A program made the translations under genes and the position numbers. DNA of 64,000 bases, from contig JBBMOA010000002.1 in assembly GCA_037954235.1 (NCBI GenBank), forward strand, positions 20,770,509 to 20,834,508. The letters are read 5' to 3'. Position 1 is the first letter of the stretch. Every line of letters begins with the position of its first letter. The notes below the pieces were generated by a model, which was not told the origin of the DNA, did no database searches, and saw only the letters and a list, made by a program, of their open reading frames with translations. This stretch comes from Aulostomus chinensis (taxonomy: Eukaryota; Chordata; Actinopteri; Syngnathiformes; Aulostomidae). This document shows, piece after piece, positions 11,979 to 56,500 of the stretch.

Positions 11979-13762
11979 GTAAGGGACCCGATACAGGCCC
12001 TGGTGCATTCACCAAAGCCTTCATATGTCAGTCACTAATTGACATGACATCCTTAACATTTAACAGTAAAAGAATACGTGTTCTCTTCACAGATCCGGGG
12101 AGACCTCAGTTTATCACCCAGAGGAGGAATATTATGAGCGACAACACCAGCGACAAACTCTTTACAATCTCAGATACATCCTAACCAGTAGAGGCAAGTC
12201 ATGTTGGTTTCCTTCTGTTTGTTTTTTTCCTCTCTTCTCATCCTTTTAATAACTACAGATTGATAATGAGTTGCTCAGTTAACGCAGAACCAAATTAATT
12301 TATCGTCTTCACACAGCACAGCTCCAAATGCTCCCCAGATGTGATAATAGATCAGATATTTGAAAGGCTGGGTTGGAACAGATGCTGTTACATTTAACAG
12401 CTACGGCTGATATATTTATTCTTTTCTTTATTGAATTCACTAATTGAGGACATATTGCTGGCAAGGTGATCACCAACATGTGGTGTCAGAATTTCACAAA
12501 TCTAATTAATGGATCTGGGATTTTGTGGAACGACAGAGGCGAACGAGCGATTCACTTTCAGAAGAGATGTGGATCGAATTGATATTTATATTCGAGCCTC
12601 CCCGTTCATTTATCACTTTGTGTACAAGTGCCAGAAAGCCCCAAATTCAACACAAATTGAAATAGCTTTTATCAGAATCCTTTTCAAATCTTCAAAATAT
12701 TTGATATATTTGTTTGAAATATTAAAAACACCTTTTGGGAGATCAGCCACGGTTCGTGGGAGTGTCAGGAACAGGGCCTGACTGATACAGGATTTCTGGG
12801 GCCGATTGACGAAGAAATTCTGAAGTCAATGCATATCAACCAATAGTAGGCCTATTTTTTTACACAGGCCCTCGAGTGTTTATCAAAAACTTATGACTAA
12901 TACTTGCAAGGGGGGAAGAATATTTTACAGTAAAAGCATAAACTTTATTGTCCAAGATCTGTCAACTGAGTGATAAACCTGTCTGGGAATGTGATGATTA
13001 TTATTTGACCTTTCTGGATTAGATTCTGTTCAAGGGAAACAAAATCGTGTGGGCACACATAAGACACATGTATGCTTTTACTGGTCTTATTAGCGACAGC
13101 TTAATATCCACTGATATTATTGCTCAGGATTGTTGTCTTTGTGTCTCCCAGGTCTTTGCCAGCTCATGGAGGTTTTCGTGAACCTTCTCATCGTCATCTG
13201 TGCTGGAGTGCCATACAGCAACAACGGCGGCTACCGTGACCTAGCTAGCCTCGGTGGAATCTACCATTATCATTTTGGTGGAGCAAATGCCTTCACTGGA
13301 GCCGACGCAGACCGGGTGAAGGAGCTGGACCGGTTGTTCCATGAGCTCAAGCGGCCCCCCTACACCTTCACCATGGCCTGGGGGGGTGTTTTAATGATCT
13401 ACGCCTTTGCCATGCTCGCCATAGGGATATTTCGGGTCCCATTCCGTTGCCCCCCTGTGTTGCTGGGGGAGGCTCTGGTGAACCTGCTGATCGGTCTGGG
13501 CTACATACCTGCGCTGGCGTTCTACTTTATCAAGCTGCAGGAGACCTACAACAACCCCATCTGTACAGAGAGGGAGCAGCTCTACAAGAGCAAAGGCCAC
13601 AAGGGCTTTGAGTGCCAATTTCATGGCGCTGACATTGCAGGCGGGCTCTTTGGGGTGCTGGGTGTGTTTGTTTTCATCTTTGGTGCAGTGTTAGCTGTCA
13701 GAGCTTTCAGGTCCGTGCGGGAGCTGAAGAAGCAAAGGACAAACGAGGACAATAACTACTGA
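11758..13762 (+). CDS. marveld3: marveld3: MARVEL domain-containing protein 3 (tight junction)
   Basis: A four-pass membrane protein of the tight-junction MARVEL family (with occludin and tricellulin). Exons are 11758-11978, 12093-12193 and 13152-13762, giving 310 residues. The N-terminal about 107 residues are hydrophilic, rich in Arg, Asp and Lys, and cytosolic. Transmembrane segments lie near 112-128, 179-201, 210-234 and 269-290; loop cysteines C245 and C262 sit between the last two. The cytosolic tail is about 20 residues. The join L-T-S-R-G-L-C-Q-L-M-E-V is typical of MARVELD3. The human protein is about 400 residues with a longer N-terminus, so this one is compact. Intron 1 is 114 bp with a GT donor; intron 2 uses a GC donor. 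The ATG at 11758 is the first ATG in this frame of the exon. In mammals it restrains JNK signalling at junctions (family knowledge). Confidence 0.93.
12093..12193 (+). CDS. marveld3: marveld3 exon 2
   Basis: 101 nt, acceptor ttcacag|. Encodes a Glu/Tyr/Gln-rich linker that ends in LRYILTSR. The donor is AGAG|gcaagt, a GC donor; using the nearby GT would break the frame. Confidence 0.87.
13152..13762 (+). CDS. marveld3: marveld3 exon 3 (MARVEL domain)
   Basis: Acceptor gtctcccag|. Encodes all four transmembrane helices in one exon and ends KKQRTNEDNNY-stop. Confidence 0.95.
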
Positions 13763-13932
13763 GCAGAGTAGAAACTCCTGAAATCAGGACGCGTCTGTGA
13801 ATCTGATAGGGTTTATTTATCCACTATTCAAGCTTTGGTGAAGTTTTACACATTTTTTAATGTTAGATTTAACTTTGTACCTTTTTCTATAATCACTCGT
13901 GCCTTTTATGACATTTTCTATGAAGTTGTCTT

Positions 13933-13938
13933 AATAAA
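13933..13938 (+). terminator. marveld3: marveld3 poly(A) signal
   Basis: AATAAA 171 nt after the stop codon, followed by a T/G-rich stretch (ggtttgtttcctttgtttc). Confidence 0.8.
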
Positions 13939-15943
13939 AAGTCATTAATAAGGTTTGTTTCCTTTGTTTCTTTATTACTTCTAAGTAGAGATGTTTTAGA
14001 AGCAGTCTATCCTTCCCAATACCAATTCTGATGTCTAACCACTGAGATTTTGTTGTCCACTCTTTTTGAATCCCATAAATGTAAGTGGAAGTGCGGCACA
14101 ACTTCCTGTAGTAGCTACTGTGCTAATTTCCTGTATCTGGTATTAGTCAGAGCTAACTGGGAAGTAGCCGGGTCCCTTTCAGAGCTGACGAATGATGAGG
14201 TATGGGATCGGTGCATGGCCCATCATACAGACTGCCAGCACCGGAGGCATTTCTAATACTGACACTTACAATCAAAACATCTGTACTTGTAAACAGAAAT
14301 AAAATCAGCAAGTTAAACATTTGCAAAGTTCCAGATACACTCCAAGCAGCTGCATTTTTCCAAATTTTGTTTTCTTATTCAAAGTGAGAGTTCCACTAGC
14401 CAAAGACTGTAAGAGTGAAACACTGCCAGGAGTACATCTGGAGGTCTTTCTTTTTAGAAGAGTCATGAGATGGTTTCTCCCTTAAAATCTTACATCTTAC
14501 AGCAGCAAAGTAGACGTGTCATCAGTTGATCTGTTTTCCAACCATCGCATTGCAGTTGAAGATGTTAGTCTGTGCTCCACCAACAGATGGCAGATCCACT
14601 GTGTTCAGATGAATGAGCTCAGCATATGGAGCTCGTTTGTACAGGTTTAGTGGTTCATGATCTGCGTGTTCTGATGGATTTGATTAATAGCAGTACTGTG
14701 CAGTGTGATGGCTAATTAGACAGCTATATTGAACATTAAAACAAAAATCATATTCCTTGGTATGAAATTACCAAAAAAAATTATGAGCAAATGGACAGTG
14801 GACAAAAAAAAAATGTCACAGTAAAAAGTTTTATTGCTACTTGGCAGCATTTGAAATAAAATGAAAACCACTTTTCTTTCACTCTCAAAGTTCAAGCGGG
14901 TACAATTCTGTCTAACAAGCAGCAAAAGTGCTCATTGTTAGCCCTGTTCCTAAATAATTCTCTTCTCAAGATTAAACATAAAATAAAATGTTAGCAGCAA
15001 TCTGCATGCTAGAATAAAAACCTAAAAATATTAGATATGCTCCACTTTGTACAAATAATTCACATTTTGCGTGTATTCTATTGATTTATACTCAGGGCAT
15101 GCTTTTAACATTAAATACAGTTATGATTAGTACCTTCAAATTAAGTACCATCATAGGTGAATTTTTGTGTTCTGTGTTTTTGTTTTTTTTTTTTCTTTTT
15201 TCTTTTCATTGTTGAGTCCCCATCACTTTAAATTCTGTAGTGGAGAGGGAAATATTTATTTGCATGACACAATGAAGTACAAAAATAAACATTGGCTTCT
15301 GGGCATCGAGAAAAAGATATTGAAGCATTTCTAGAAAATAATGTGCAGAAAGGAAGCGTGAGTTTAAACAATGGCTACTTTGGTCACATGTTAAAAACAA
15401 CTGGAGCAACTTTGATCAGTTTCACGCGGAATTACAGTCGATCTGTTACTCACGAGGGCATGCATACACTTACTGCACATGTGCTTCGTTTTACATACAA
15501 ACACAGACACTTTGCAACACAGTTGTACAGGGAGCTTGTTGAGTTGTGAGACAGAAACAATCCATAAATGACTCACTGACATGGCAGCCAACTCATATGC
15601 ACGTTCCTTCTATTTTTGGTAAGTATAACACTAGTGGACCCCCTCCACTAAAGAATTCACAGGGAAAATGTTCAGCAGTGTCATGTGCTCCACTTCCCTG
15701 TGCTCCCTCCTCCTGTATCTACAGCAGACCTATGTACACGCACACGGATTATTCTACACATGCAGGTGAGGACATGGTGTTGACCAGGACACGGACAGGT
15801 TTTATGTACAACTGAATGTCACGCTACTTCAAACTCTGACAAAGTGGCCGTAACAAAATGCTGAACGATGGCAGCGGCAGATGGAGTCGGGATGCGAGTG
15901 AACATGAGGGGAGCTGGGCCGTGTGCAGATATGAGCCAACACT

Positions 15944-15945
15944 CA

Positions 15946-16013
<68 letters not shown>
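15944..16013. repeat. (TC)n(AC)n compound microsatellite
   Basis: About 14 TC units running into about 20 AC units. Confidence 0.95.
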
Positions 16014-16016
<3 letters not shown>

Positions 16017-18383
16017 CTTTAAGGATGTGATGTTTGATTTTTCATCCCACATTTGTTTGGTGATTAAATTATCTATATATCTGTTGTTATCCAAAAGTGA
16101 GGCCTGGGTATTGAAATGGGGCTGTTATCATGTTCCATTTGGTTCTCTGGATAAAAATAATTATAACGGGATTAATAGTTTACAAAAACTGTCAAAAGAA
16201 AAAAAATGTAAAAGTATTGTGTAAAGTGCTGTTATTTGCTGTTGTAAAAATGCTCGTTAACTATGTAGGATCCCCTCTCATGTATTTCTAATTTGATCAG
16301 GCAGCAGAGTGGCGTTGGCCTGATAGTTGTTCATGTAATTGATGATTCTCAACCTGCTCTTTTTTACGTTATGAAATCCACAATTAAATCGCTAAAAATT
16401 GCTCTCACAACACAACCTTTAACGTTTTCCAAAACCCAGGATCACAATGAAACAGTAGCATAACCCAGAGAGACTGTTCTATTACAGCAGCCTGAAAAAT
16501 TTTAAGCAGAAACTGCAGGCAGGCCCAGTTCTCCCACTGCCAGTCAGGACTTGCTGGTTTCAGGGTCAAGATGACCTGATACCTGGAGAGAAACTGGGTG
16601 AGCAGCAGGTTTTCACTGAAAGAAAAGATTTGAGATTAAAATTCATTCTTTCGACTGATTTATTATCATTGGTATTGATGATCTAATAAAAATCAGAGGT
16701 ACTGGTATGCACTCTCAAATTTCAGGAGTGATGATGTCACTGCAAGTGTATAAAAACAGAGCAGGGAGGCTCTGAGGAGAACTCAACAGCAGTGGGTGAA
16801 GTCACAGCCTGACTTACCAAACCGACAACTATTAAAATTCCCCTAAAAAATAAATCAAATCCCAATATCTATTACATACAGAAGTATTTTCTGACATATT
16901 AGGGAAATGAATTCTTGGTATTTTTTTGGAATATGATGCTCTGCTCTAATACAGTGTACATACAGACTTATGGATGATTTTGATGAATTTTCCTTATTCA
17001 ACCGGCTATTTAGCAACTCAGGTACTTTGCGGGCGAATCAATAAAGTGACATGAAAAAATATTTCAGTTCAAATCAGTGATTAAATGTCAAATCAGCGAG
17101 TTTCTTGACGTGTGATGTTTTCATCTTTTCACACAGTTACGGAGGGTTAGAAACGTATTTCCAGAAACATCAGATGAGTAGGGATCATCATTTTCCAGCA
17201 AGGAGGGGGCCCAATAATATACAGCATTGTACATACTATATGTGTGTGTATGTATAGCAAAAACAATGTTGGACAAAGGAGGAGTTGAGAACCAGGCTGA
17301 GTAATTATCAGATGAGGCAAATTCATGACCAATTGTAAAAAATAAACTGTATCAAATTAGAACTGATGGTAAAAAGACAGCAAAAACGTGAAAAATAATG
17401 TTATGTCACATCATTTCTGTTGGCTATGTATTCTCAGATAAGAGGTGATATGTTGGGCTGAGGGAAGCCACGATACTTCAAGCACATTATGTTGATCAGA
17501 AATTCATATATTAAGCTCCAATATATAGAACTCTGGATATTGTTATTTTTCTATATACAAAGTGCTTTAACAGTATTAAATCCTTTCAAGAGACAAAAAA
17601 ACAGATTCAGACATCAATTAAGGCGTAATCACATACGTGTCACTCACTCCTTCCGAGCAAAGTAAGGATAGAAAAAAACCAAAGAGCTCAGTCACAAACA
17701 CAACATGAGTGTGATTAAAACAGATATTAAACAAATACTGAGTAATGATGCTTTAAGGCTAAAGGGGAATACTGAAAGGTTCAGCTATGCAACAGCTGTG
17801 GAATGCCAAAACTACACCACTACCAACGTAGAGTGGTGAAAAAAGAAAAAAATATATATCTAATGTAGTAATTACTGACGTACTGTTAGCAATTACCCAG
17901 CTTTGGCCTTCCTATAACCACAGCAGCCCTCATAGAGCTGCTTCCTCTTTTGGCACAAGGTGGGAAGGTCCAGGAATGGACCAACTGAGCTTTTTAGGGC
18001 TGCATAATAATCACCTCAAATAAAGATGTTGTTTTAAAAAAATATCATTTGACAACATACTTCTGAGTGATTGGTCCAACAAATTTCAAGGGATTGAGAA
18101 TGGATGGCACCAACTGTTAAAGCACTGCATGAGACCAAAGCAGGGAAACATAGATGACAGCTGTTACAGCAGGGGACAGATCCTGCATCTCGCCACCTCA
18201 TCGTGCTGCTGCTGCTGCTGCTGCACTCACATGAAATATTCAGCTGAGCGATAACTGAAGCACTGCCTGCTAACCAGGAGAGTTGGATCAGATAATAACA
18301 GGACAGAACTGAAGACCATTTCGTGACAGGTCCCACCAGCCACGCTCCCACTCAACAAATTGACCTTCCCATCGATGATTGCT

Positions 18384-18640
18384 CAATAGTCATTACTACC
18401 TTATTGCATGAGTACTCAGTAGTCATTACTTCATTATTACATACTCGGCAATCAACTCAAGTGCTCGGTACTCCGTTTGGCATTATTACATAAGTATTCA
18501 GTCATTGTTGCCCCATTAATGCACAAGAATGCAGCAGCTATTACTTGATTAATGCACAAGTACACAGTAGTCATTACTACATTATAACAGTACATGAGCA
18601 CTTGGCAGTAATTACTATCTAAGTCCATGAGTATCTCAGT
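18384..18640. repeat. Degenerate minisatellite
   Basis: Diverged units built around tagtcattact.cattatt.cat.agtactcag recur at roughly 35-60 bp spacing, about five or six times. Confidence 0.65.
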
Positions 18641-19676
18641 GGCAGAAAAGAGTATCGTTCAAACATGTCCAATACTGGTCACTTTAGATGGACCTTTTTT
18701 GTTAAAATTTTGTTTTGTTTTTTTCAACAAAAATTTAATTAAAAAAAATCACATGTTCGACTGATATCCAATCGTACAAAAGAAAGCCTGATACCAAGCC
18801 CTTCTCAGTCAGAGGTCATTACCAACACCTATCTTCAAACTTGGGTGGGGGGGGGGGGGGGGGGCCATCTACTTCACTTGCAACTTCACTGATGTGTAGT
18901 TGAGATACATGATGAAGGCCAAGTTCATAGAATTAATGAAGTAATGAAGTTTGATGTTTTAATGGAATAAATCCAAAGGGACTGAAGAGGGTCAGAATGT
19001 CAACATGCTGAGTGGCTTTGCAGCAGGTTTGGTTCCATCACAAGACTGCCTGGAGTTTGTTGCTGTGTTCATTTAATAAAAACAGCATTTGCACTTATCA
19101 GACAATCACCTTGCATACACTGATCCGTTCCTATCGAACAGTTATATAGTAGGGATCCACCCTACAGGGGAATGGATGTATAAAGTAAGGTTTTAATGGT
19201 AGCAGCCTCAAATAATTGGATACTAAATTGTATTATATTTAGTACTAGTGGAGATATTTCATAATACACAGTATACCAAATACTGTATCAATCCCTTCTT
19301 TCTTCATAGAATACCACCTTTTAATGGTTTTGTTGTTTGTTTGTTTTTTGCCTTATTTGATCATTTGACTGAAGATAAATAAATCCTGGAATCTCAAATT
19401 CCCTCACCAATAACCAAAAAAAATGATTAAAATTGAAAGGAAATGTTTGTTTTTTCCTATGCAGGAGTTCATTTGCTCATGCGCTGTCACAATTACTGTG
19501 TTATAAGAATTGTTTAAATCTATACCATGTCAGCATTGCACTGTTGATTTGCTATTTATGTCAGGTATTCAAAAAGCATTGCTCTAAATAGTCATATCTT
19601 TCAATCTTGATATCACAAGCTCACACTCACCAGGTCCCATCTGCTAGTTGTGTGTAATTTTGCTTCATAGAATTGA

Positions 19677-19811
19677 TTTATTCTATAGAGAAGATTCTAT
19701 ATATATGGTTTTGTGTGGGGATGTTAAAAATAAAACCTACCAATAGGTTTTCTAACCATATAAATGCAGTAATCTTATCTCCTAGTCCTACGTGATGTAA
19801 TAGCATTTATT
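19677..19811 (-). terminator. phlpp2: phlpp2 candidate poly(A) signals
   Basis: Two minus-strand AATAAA hexamers, 19806-19811 and 19677-19682, lie about 0.6-0.75 kb below the stop codon. The second is followed by a GU-rich stretch (tggtgagtgtgagcttgtg). Which is used cannot be told from sequence. Confidence 0.45.
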
Positions 19812-20418
19812 TTGATTTAGATTTATAAACCACAAAGAGGATGCAGTATGTGCCAGTGCTGGTCTCTTGAAGACCCCCATCCCTCTTGCACATTGAACTC
19901 TCTCACTCTATTCTGAAACACAGTTGGGATTTAAGGGCGGGCTAGGCTAAGTTGTCTGCAGTAGGCACTTTTTCAAGATTCAGTCACAGGGCCTCTGTCC
20001 GGGACTTGAGCGACCTCAGAGCCCCTGAAGAGGGATTTGACCTCACTGAACACAATCCCATACGCAACATCTAGATTGCTTGATGTTCCAAGTAAAGGGA
20101 AATGTTGCTGACTGTTTAGACACGTGAGGTATCTCATTTCAGGACAGGTTTGTTTTGGTCTGTGATAGTCAGCTTTCCTTTTCACAATGTGATATCATGA
20201 ACTGGAATCTTGGTCAGCCTCTTGTCTTGATTGATGCAACAGAATCCCCTTTTCCACCACATAATAATGGCACAGCATCAGCTCGTGACAATCGGTGTCC
20301 TCTCTAAGTATCTGAATGGCAACTTGAATTTGAATATCCCACGTCTGAGAGATCTCTACTTCCCTGGAATGGCACGATCACAGATTTGCAGCCATCAGTT
20401 CTGTGTTCTGACTTCCCT

Positions 20419-52064
<31,646 letters not shown>

Positions 52065-52300
52065 TTATGGCCCCTGTTAACAGTGACAGAAAGCGGTGGG
52101 TAGCGTCCTGCTACGCGGCTGGCAGATTCCCACGGAGAGGTAGAAATTCATCCCGTGTCGGTGCAGCGACGCCATACCTCGCCCGGCTGTGACTGCTGTC
52201 AGATAGGCCTGCCGAGAGCACATCAATAAACATTACATGGGCGGGCCCAGCCACTGCCCCTTTCTCAGGGAACACGAATGATACAGTAAATGGGCAAAAC
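52065..52300 (-). promoter_or_regulatory. phlpp2: phlpp2 5' UTR and probable promoter
   Basis: CpG-rich DNA directly upstream of the first in-frame ATG (52064), with no TATA box. The exon 1 frame and its flank share this composition. Start site not determined. Confidence 0.5.
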
Positions 52301-53570
52301 GTATTCATAATGAAACAAAATCATATCTGTCACGTTATGAATTTATAGTTTATCATTTCTAAGCTTTCATTTACATCTTTCACTTTAATAAATCACCTTT
52401 GGTATAGGGTTAATGAGTAACGGATTATTTTTAACTGACCTTTTTTTTTTTTTTTTTTTTTTACCAAGTTTTAAAAATCTTTATTAGCAAAGCTGGAATG
52501 ACTTGCCAGTATTAGCAGATACTTGACAATGTGAGCAAAAAGATAAACTTAACTTTTATTTCTTTTAAAGCCACTTTGAATGTATAGAGTATTAAAGGGC
52601 TGTGCTGACCTTAAAGTTAGAAAAGTGAACTTGTGACCTGAAAGGTGTGGGTTCAATCACCTGACTGACTCAAGAACAGTCTCAAGGGAAGCTGAGGCAG
52701 CTCCTAGCCTTCCCCCATACTACCACCTAATTGCCCTTGAGCAAGGCCCCCAAAGCCATACTTCATCCAAGAGGTGCATTTTGCTTTTCAAGTGCTCACT
52801 AATAGTTTTTTACTTTACTTTTTGCTACTTCTCTGTTACTACAGAATTCAGAGAGGACCAGCCATGTGTAGTTAGCTTGAGGCTAATGGGGCCATGTACC
52901 TAAATCCTCTGATGAAAGTCTTGGTGCATTAATAAGCATATAGCTGGATAAAGAGGATGCAGATAATACTGGATGGTGCTCTTGATGGTTTGTTAATGGA
53001 CTCATGGACCTGTTGAGCATCTGTGGAGGGTTCTGGACCGTCAGGTGTCTTCCTGTCCTATTGTCTTGACTTCCTAACGTCTCTGGAATGAAGTTTAAAC
53101 ATTTTCGAGACATGATTAAAACTCCTAGGTGACAGTGCTTTGTGTGTCCCAGCCAAAAGTGTTTAATCGGAGTCAAAGGGCCTTTCCATAATGTTGCGAT
53201 CACGTTACAATCTCACTCAAATGTTTCATTCTTTCGAGTCTTCGTATGCGTTCTCCCAGCTAACATCTGACGTGTCATTGCAGGAAAAGCTTGTTAATGA
53301 TACATTCATAATAGCTTTGTGATTGTGACTGAAACTGAACTTTCGCGTTGCACAAGGTCAAAACAAAACTAATTTCTATTCTATCTTGAACTCAGAGTCC
53401 AACTTTTCCTTTGGATAAGTTCCTTGGGGGCCCTTCATGTTCAAGTTTTAACCTGCTTCTTCTTTTTGCCTGACAATACCCATTTTCATTTTTGGTCATT
53501 TGATCCCAAGTATGCCCCGGCTCCCATTTTTCACCTACTCCCCCCAAACCAAGAAAACAAACTACCATAG
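52301..53570. other. Intergenic region, ap1g1 3' end to phlpp2 5' end
   Basis: About 1.3 kb between two minus-strand genes. Holds a T run (52441-52462) and a V-SINE-like relic. No exon seen. Confidence 0.6.
52590..52790 (+). mobile_element. V-SINE-like relic
   Basis: Has a decayed Pol III B box (ggttcaatcac, 52650-52660), then the phrase aattgcccttgagcaaggcc, typical of the conserved central domain of vertebrate V-SINEs. A different family from the three SINE copies above. Confidence 0.65.
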
Positions 53571-56500
53571 CTCAGCTAGTTTCATTTGACTTTTTATTTG
53601 CTTTATCATTTTCTCCAACCCAAAGACAAGAATACACAGCATAAATTGAAAATATCCCATTTAATAGTTTACAACTTCTCATCTTGAATCATTTCATACT
53701 TTCAGTCTGACATTCACACTCACCTTGAAGCCATGGAACTGGGATTCAGTTCAACATGTCAAACTTTGACTGGAAAAAAAAAAAAAATTGAACCTCATTC
53801 CTCCCCCCTCCCCCCAACAAATCAGAGAGCATGTTGTTTTACAGTCATGACAGGCCTGCAGGGGGTGACAACAGGTTGTTTTCAAAATACAATGAATGCA
53901 TTTTTTTTTTTATTTCAACAGGGAAAGTGAACATTGTGGTAATTCAGATGCTCTTCCAAGCCCTTGACACACTGAATTCACCTTTTTAAAAACAAATCAA
54001 ATATCTTATTAACCCTGTGCACTTTCATCTTTCTCTTAAAAACAGTATTGTGAGCACTATCTGAACAAATTCCTATTGTACACGTTAGTACTGACCCATG
54101 ACGGTGGTGTGACAGATTCATAATTGGAACTTTTCTTGCATTTCAAAAAAAGGTCTCAGGTCAATAGTAGAAATGACATTATTTACACCGGCTTTCACAT
54201 GCAGCTCAGAAGCTGATAGTTGAAATTGCAGCCAAACATGTCCTATCTAAATAAAAAGACACACAATCACACTCTTGCACACATTCTCTCTCTCTTTGTC
54301 TCCCACAAACACACGCACACACACACGCACACACACACACACTCATACATGCTGATCACACTGCTGATTTTCCTTCTTTTCCTCCTCATAAGTTAGTGTC
54401 CAAAAGCACTTATGTCGGGTTTGTTTCCATTTGTACATTTTTAACTGCATGAATTAACATTATAATTGACAGATCTGATCAGATGTGATTAACAAGGGTA
54501 CATACTGGTTGAATAAGACAACACAAACAACAACAAAAACATTCAGGAAGACATGTATGAAACTTTCTTCCCCGTCCCGTCACCCTTCCATTTTGCACAG
54601 CTCCCTCTTGTGGTTATTAACTCATAGCACAGGTTTCCCAGGTTTGTTTGAGCTGGTCCAGTAAATAAACTAATTACCTTCCTTACAAAGACCCTGGCTG
54701 TCACATAAATTTAAGAATAGTGAGGGCTAAGATCAGTTTGACATGATGGCTTACAACTCTGCAAGGGGAAGGGCACCTGAATCAAAAATGATAGTGGAAT
54801 ATCGTGCCGTGCATTAGCAAATCAAATCAGCCATCACCTGGAGGGAAGTAAAGAAAGGTATGCAAGAATGCTCTGACACAATTATGTTTCATCAAACCGG
54901 CCATAATGAGAAAACTGCCAGTGACCAAGAGGCGTCATTTCCTGAATTAATATGGAGGTTGCAAGGAAATGAATAGGTGTGATAGGTTAACAGTGTAGGA
55001 CACCAAACCACATAAGGCCCATTGGAAGAGTAACAGATTGAGAAACCAGCTACTCTGGGGGAGGGAGGGGGGGGGGGGTGTTGACACGAGGGGAAGGTGA
55101 AAGGAGGTGCCGCTTGGGCCGCTTAGCGTAGCTCTCTCAGCACTGTGCTTGGTTTTTCTCAGTAGTACAGTACATCATTCAGATTCAACCCTTATTTGAA
55201 CATCCACTAACAAGTAGCTTCCCAGCCATCTTTGTAAAAGAAGTCAAAATGACACATCCAATCATGAATAAAGTATGAAGAATAGTAAATCAAATGCAGA
55301 TCAATTGCATTGTTTTAAGATTCTTTTTTTGTACATATATGCATACAATTATATTACCTAGCTAATCCTTTATGTCTTCATGTGGGTTTTTATTTAGTTT
55401 GATCAGCTTTTGTTTGTTTTACAACTATATACAATGTACAGGCAGCAGATCATATATCTTTTACAATGAATGAGTGGTGATACAGGGACGTCTTTATAGA
55501 CTGATGTTGACTAGATCTATTTAGACAATACACATTGTGAATAATTGGAATTTTTTAGAAAATGGTATCTAAAAAAAGGATGAAAGATAGTACAAGAGAC
55601 AAAATTGTAAAAGCCCTCAATATGTACAGAAAAAAGCCAATATAGCATTTGTCAACAACAGAAAAAGTTAAACTGAAATAAGTTTTCTCCATATACACAT
55701 ATTGTAGCTCAAAAATATTTCCAAAGCTAATAGTCTCTCTGATTTGGTCACAGAAGTTAGATCGTGAAGCATAGTGAAAAGAAGTTTACAGCCTGATTGA
55801 ACATCTGAGGATCTCAACAGAGCGTCGCGGCGCTGCCAAGCTTGTTAAGTAATGAGATGCACAAATGATAGTTTCTTTCATGCAGATGCTCCCGTTGATT
55901 GCAATGCAGGTCTACAACCAAGCTGTCACTCTACCGTCACTGAAGGTTATTAGAAAGAGAGAACATCGTGAGGTATTAAGGTTACTGACCCCGAAAGCAA
56001 GGTCAGAATTCTGATTTAGAGACGATGAGAGCCAAGAAATCACACCAACAGTCGCCACAGAGAAACACGTCCCAGTACCTCATCAAGTAATTCAAATCAA
56101 CATGTGCGATGACGGCGGGTGGGGTGGGGGGTGGGGTGGGGAAGATCTTAATGATATTTCACTTCAGCGGAACATTTATACTCTGTAATTATTTAAAACC
56201 TAGAAGCCAGCTTATGAGAAGGTTACATCTATTAGCTGCCATAATCTTCGAGATCTGCTTTGTTTTAAGGCTTGTTACTCAAAACAAGCATTTCAAAGCA
56301 TTTTTAGGACAAAAAAATCAAAGTCTGCTATCATGTTGCTGTAAAGTGAGTTTCCAGAATCAGAAAAGCTTTGGGTATCCAGGTAGCAGTAAGTGAAAAA
56401 TGACAAACAAACAAAAAAAGGGGAAGAAAAAAAAAAGGTATTGAAGTGACATACCATTTAAAATCCATCAGGACCATTTCCCTCTGATTTGAAAACTCCA

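Larger units (their letters stand above)
13960..19670. other. Intergenic region, convergent marveld3 and phlpp2
   Basis: About 5.7 kb with no recognisable exon. It holds a compound (TC)n(AC)n microsatellite (15944-16013), a degenerate minisatellite (18384-18640) and a G homopolymer (about 18846-18864). Confidence 0.65.

Noticed and set aside
12509..12781. 90-residue frame in marveld3 intron 2
   Set aside because: A/T-rich intronic sequence, no homology and no splice junctions in frame.
15868..16224. 118-residue frame with Ser-Leu and His-Thr runs
   Set aside because: Translation of the (TC)n(AC)n microsatellite.
18201..18224. (CTG)n run
   Set aside because: Only about six units; too short to call a notable repeat.
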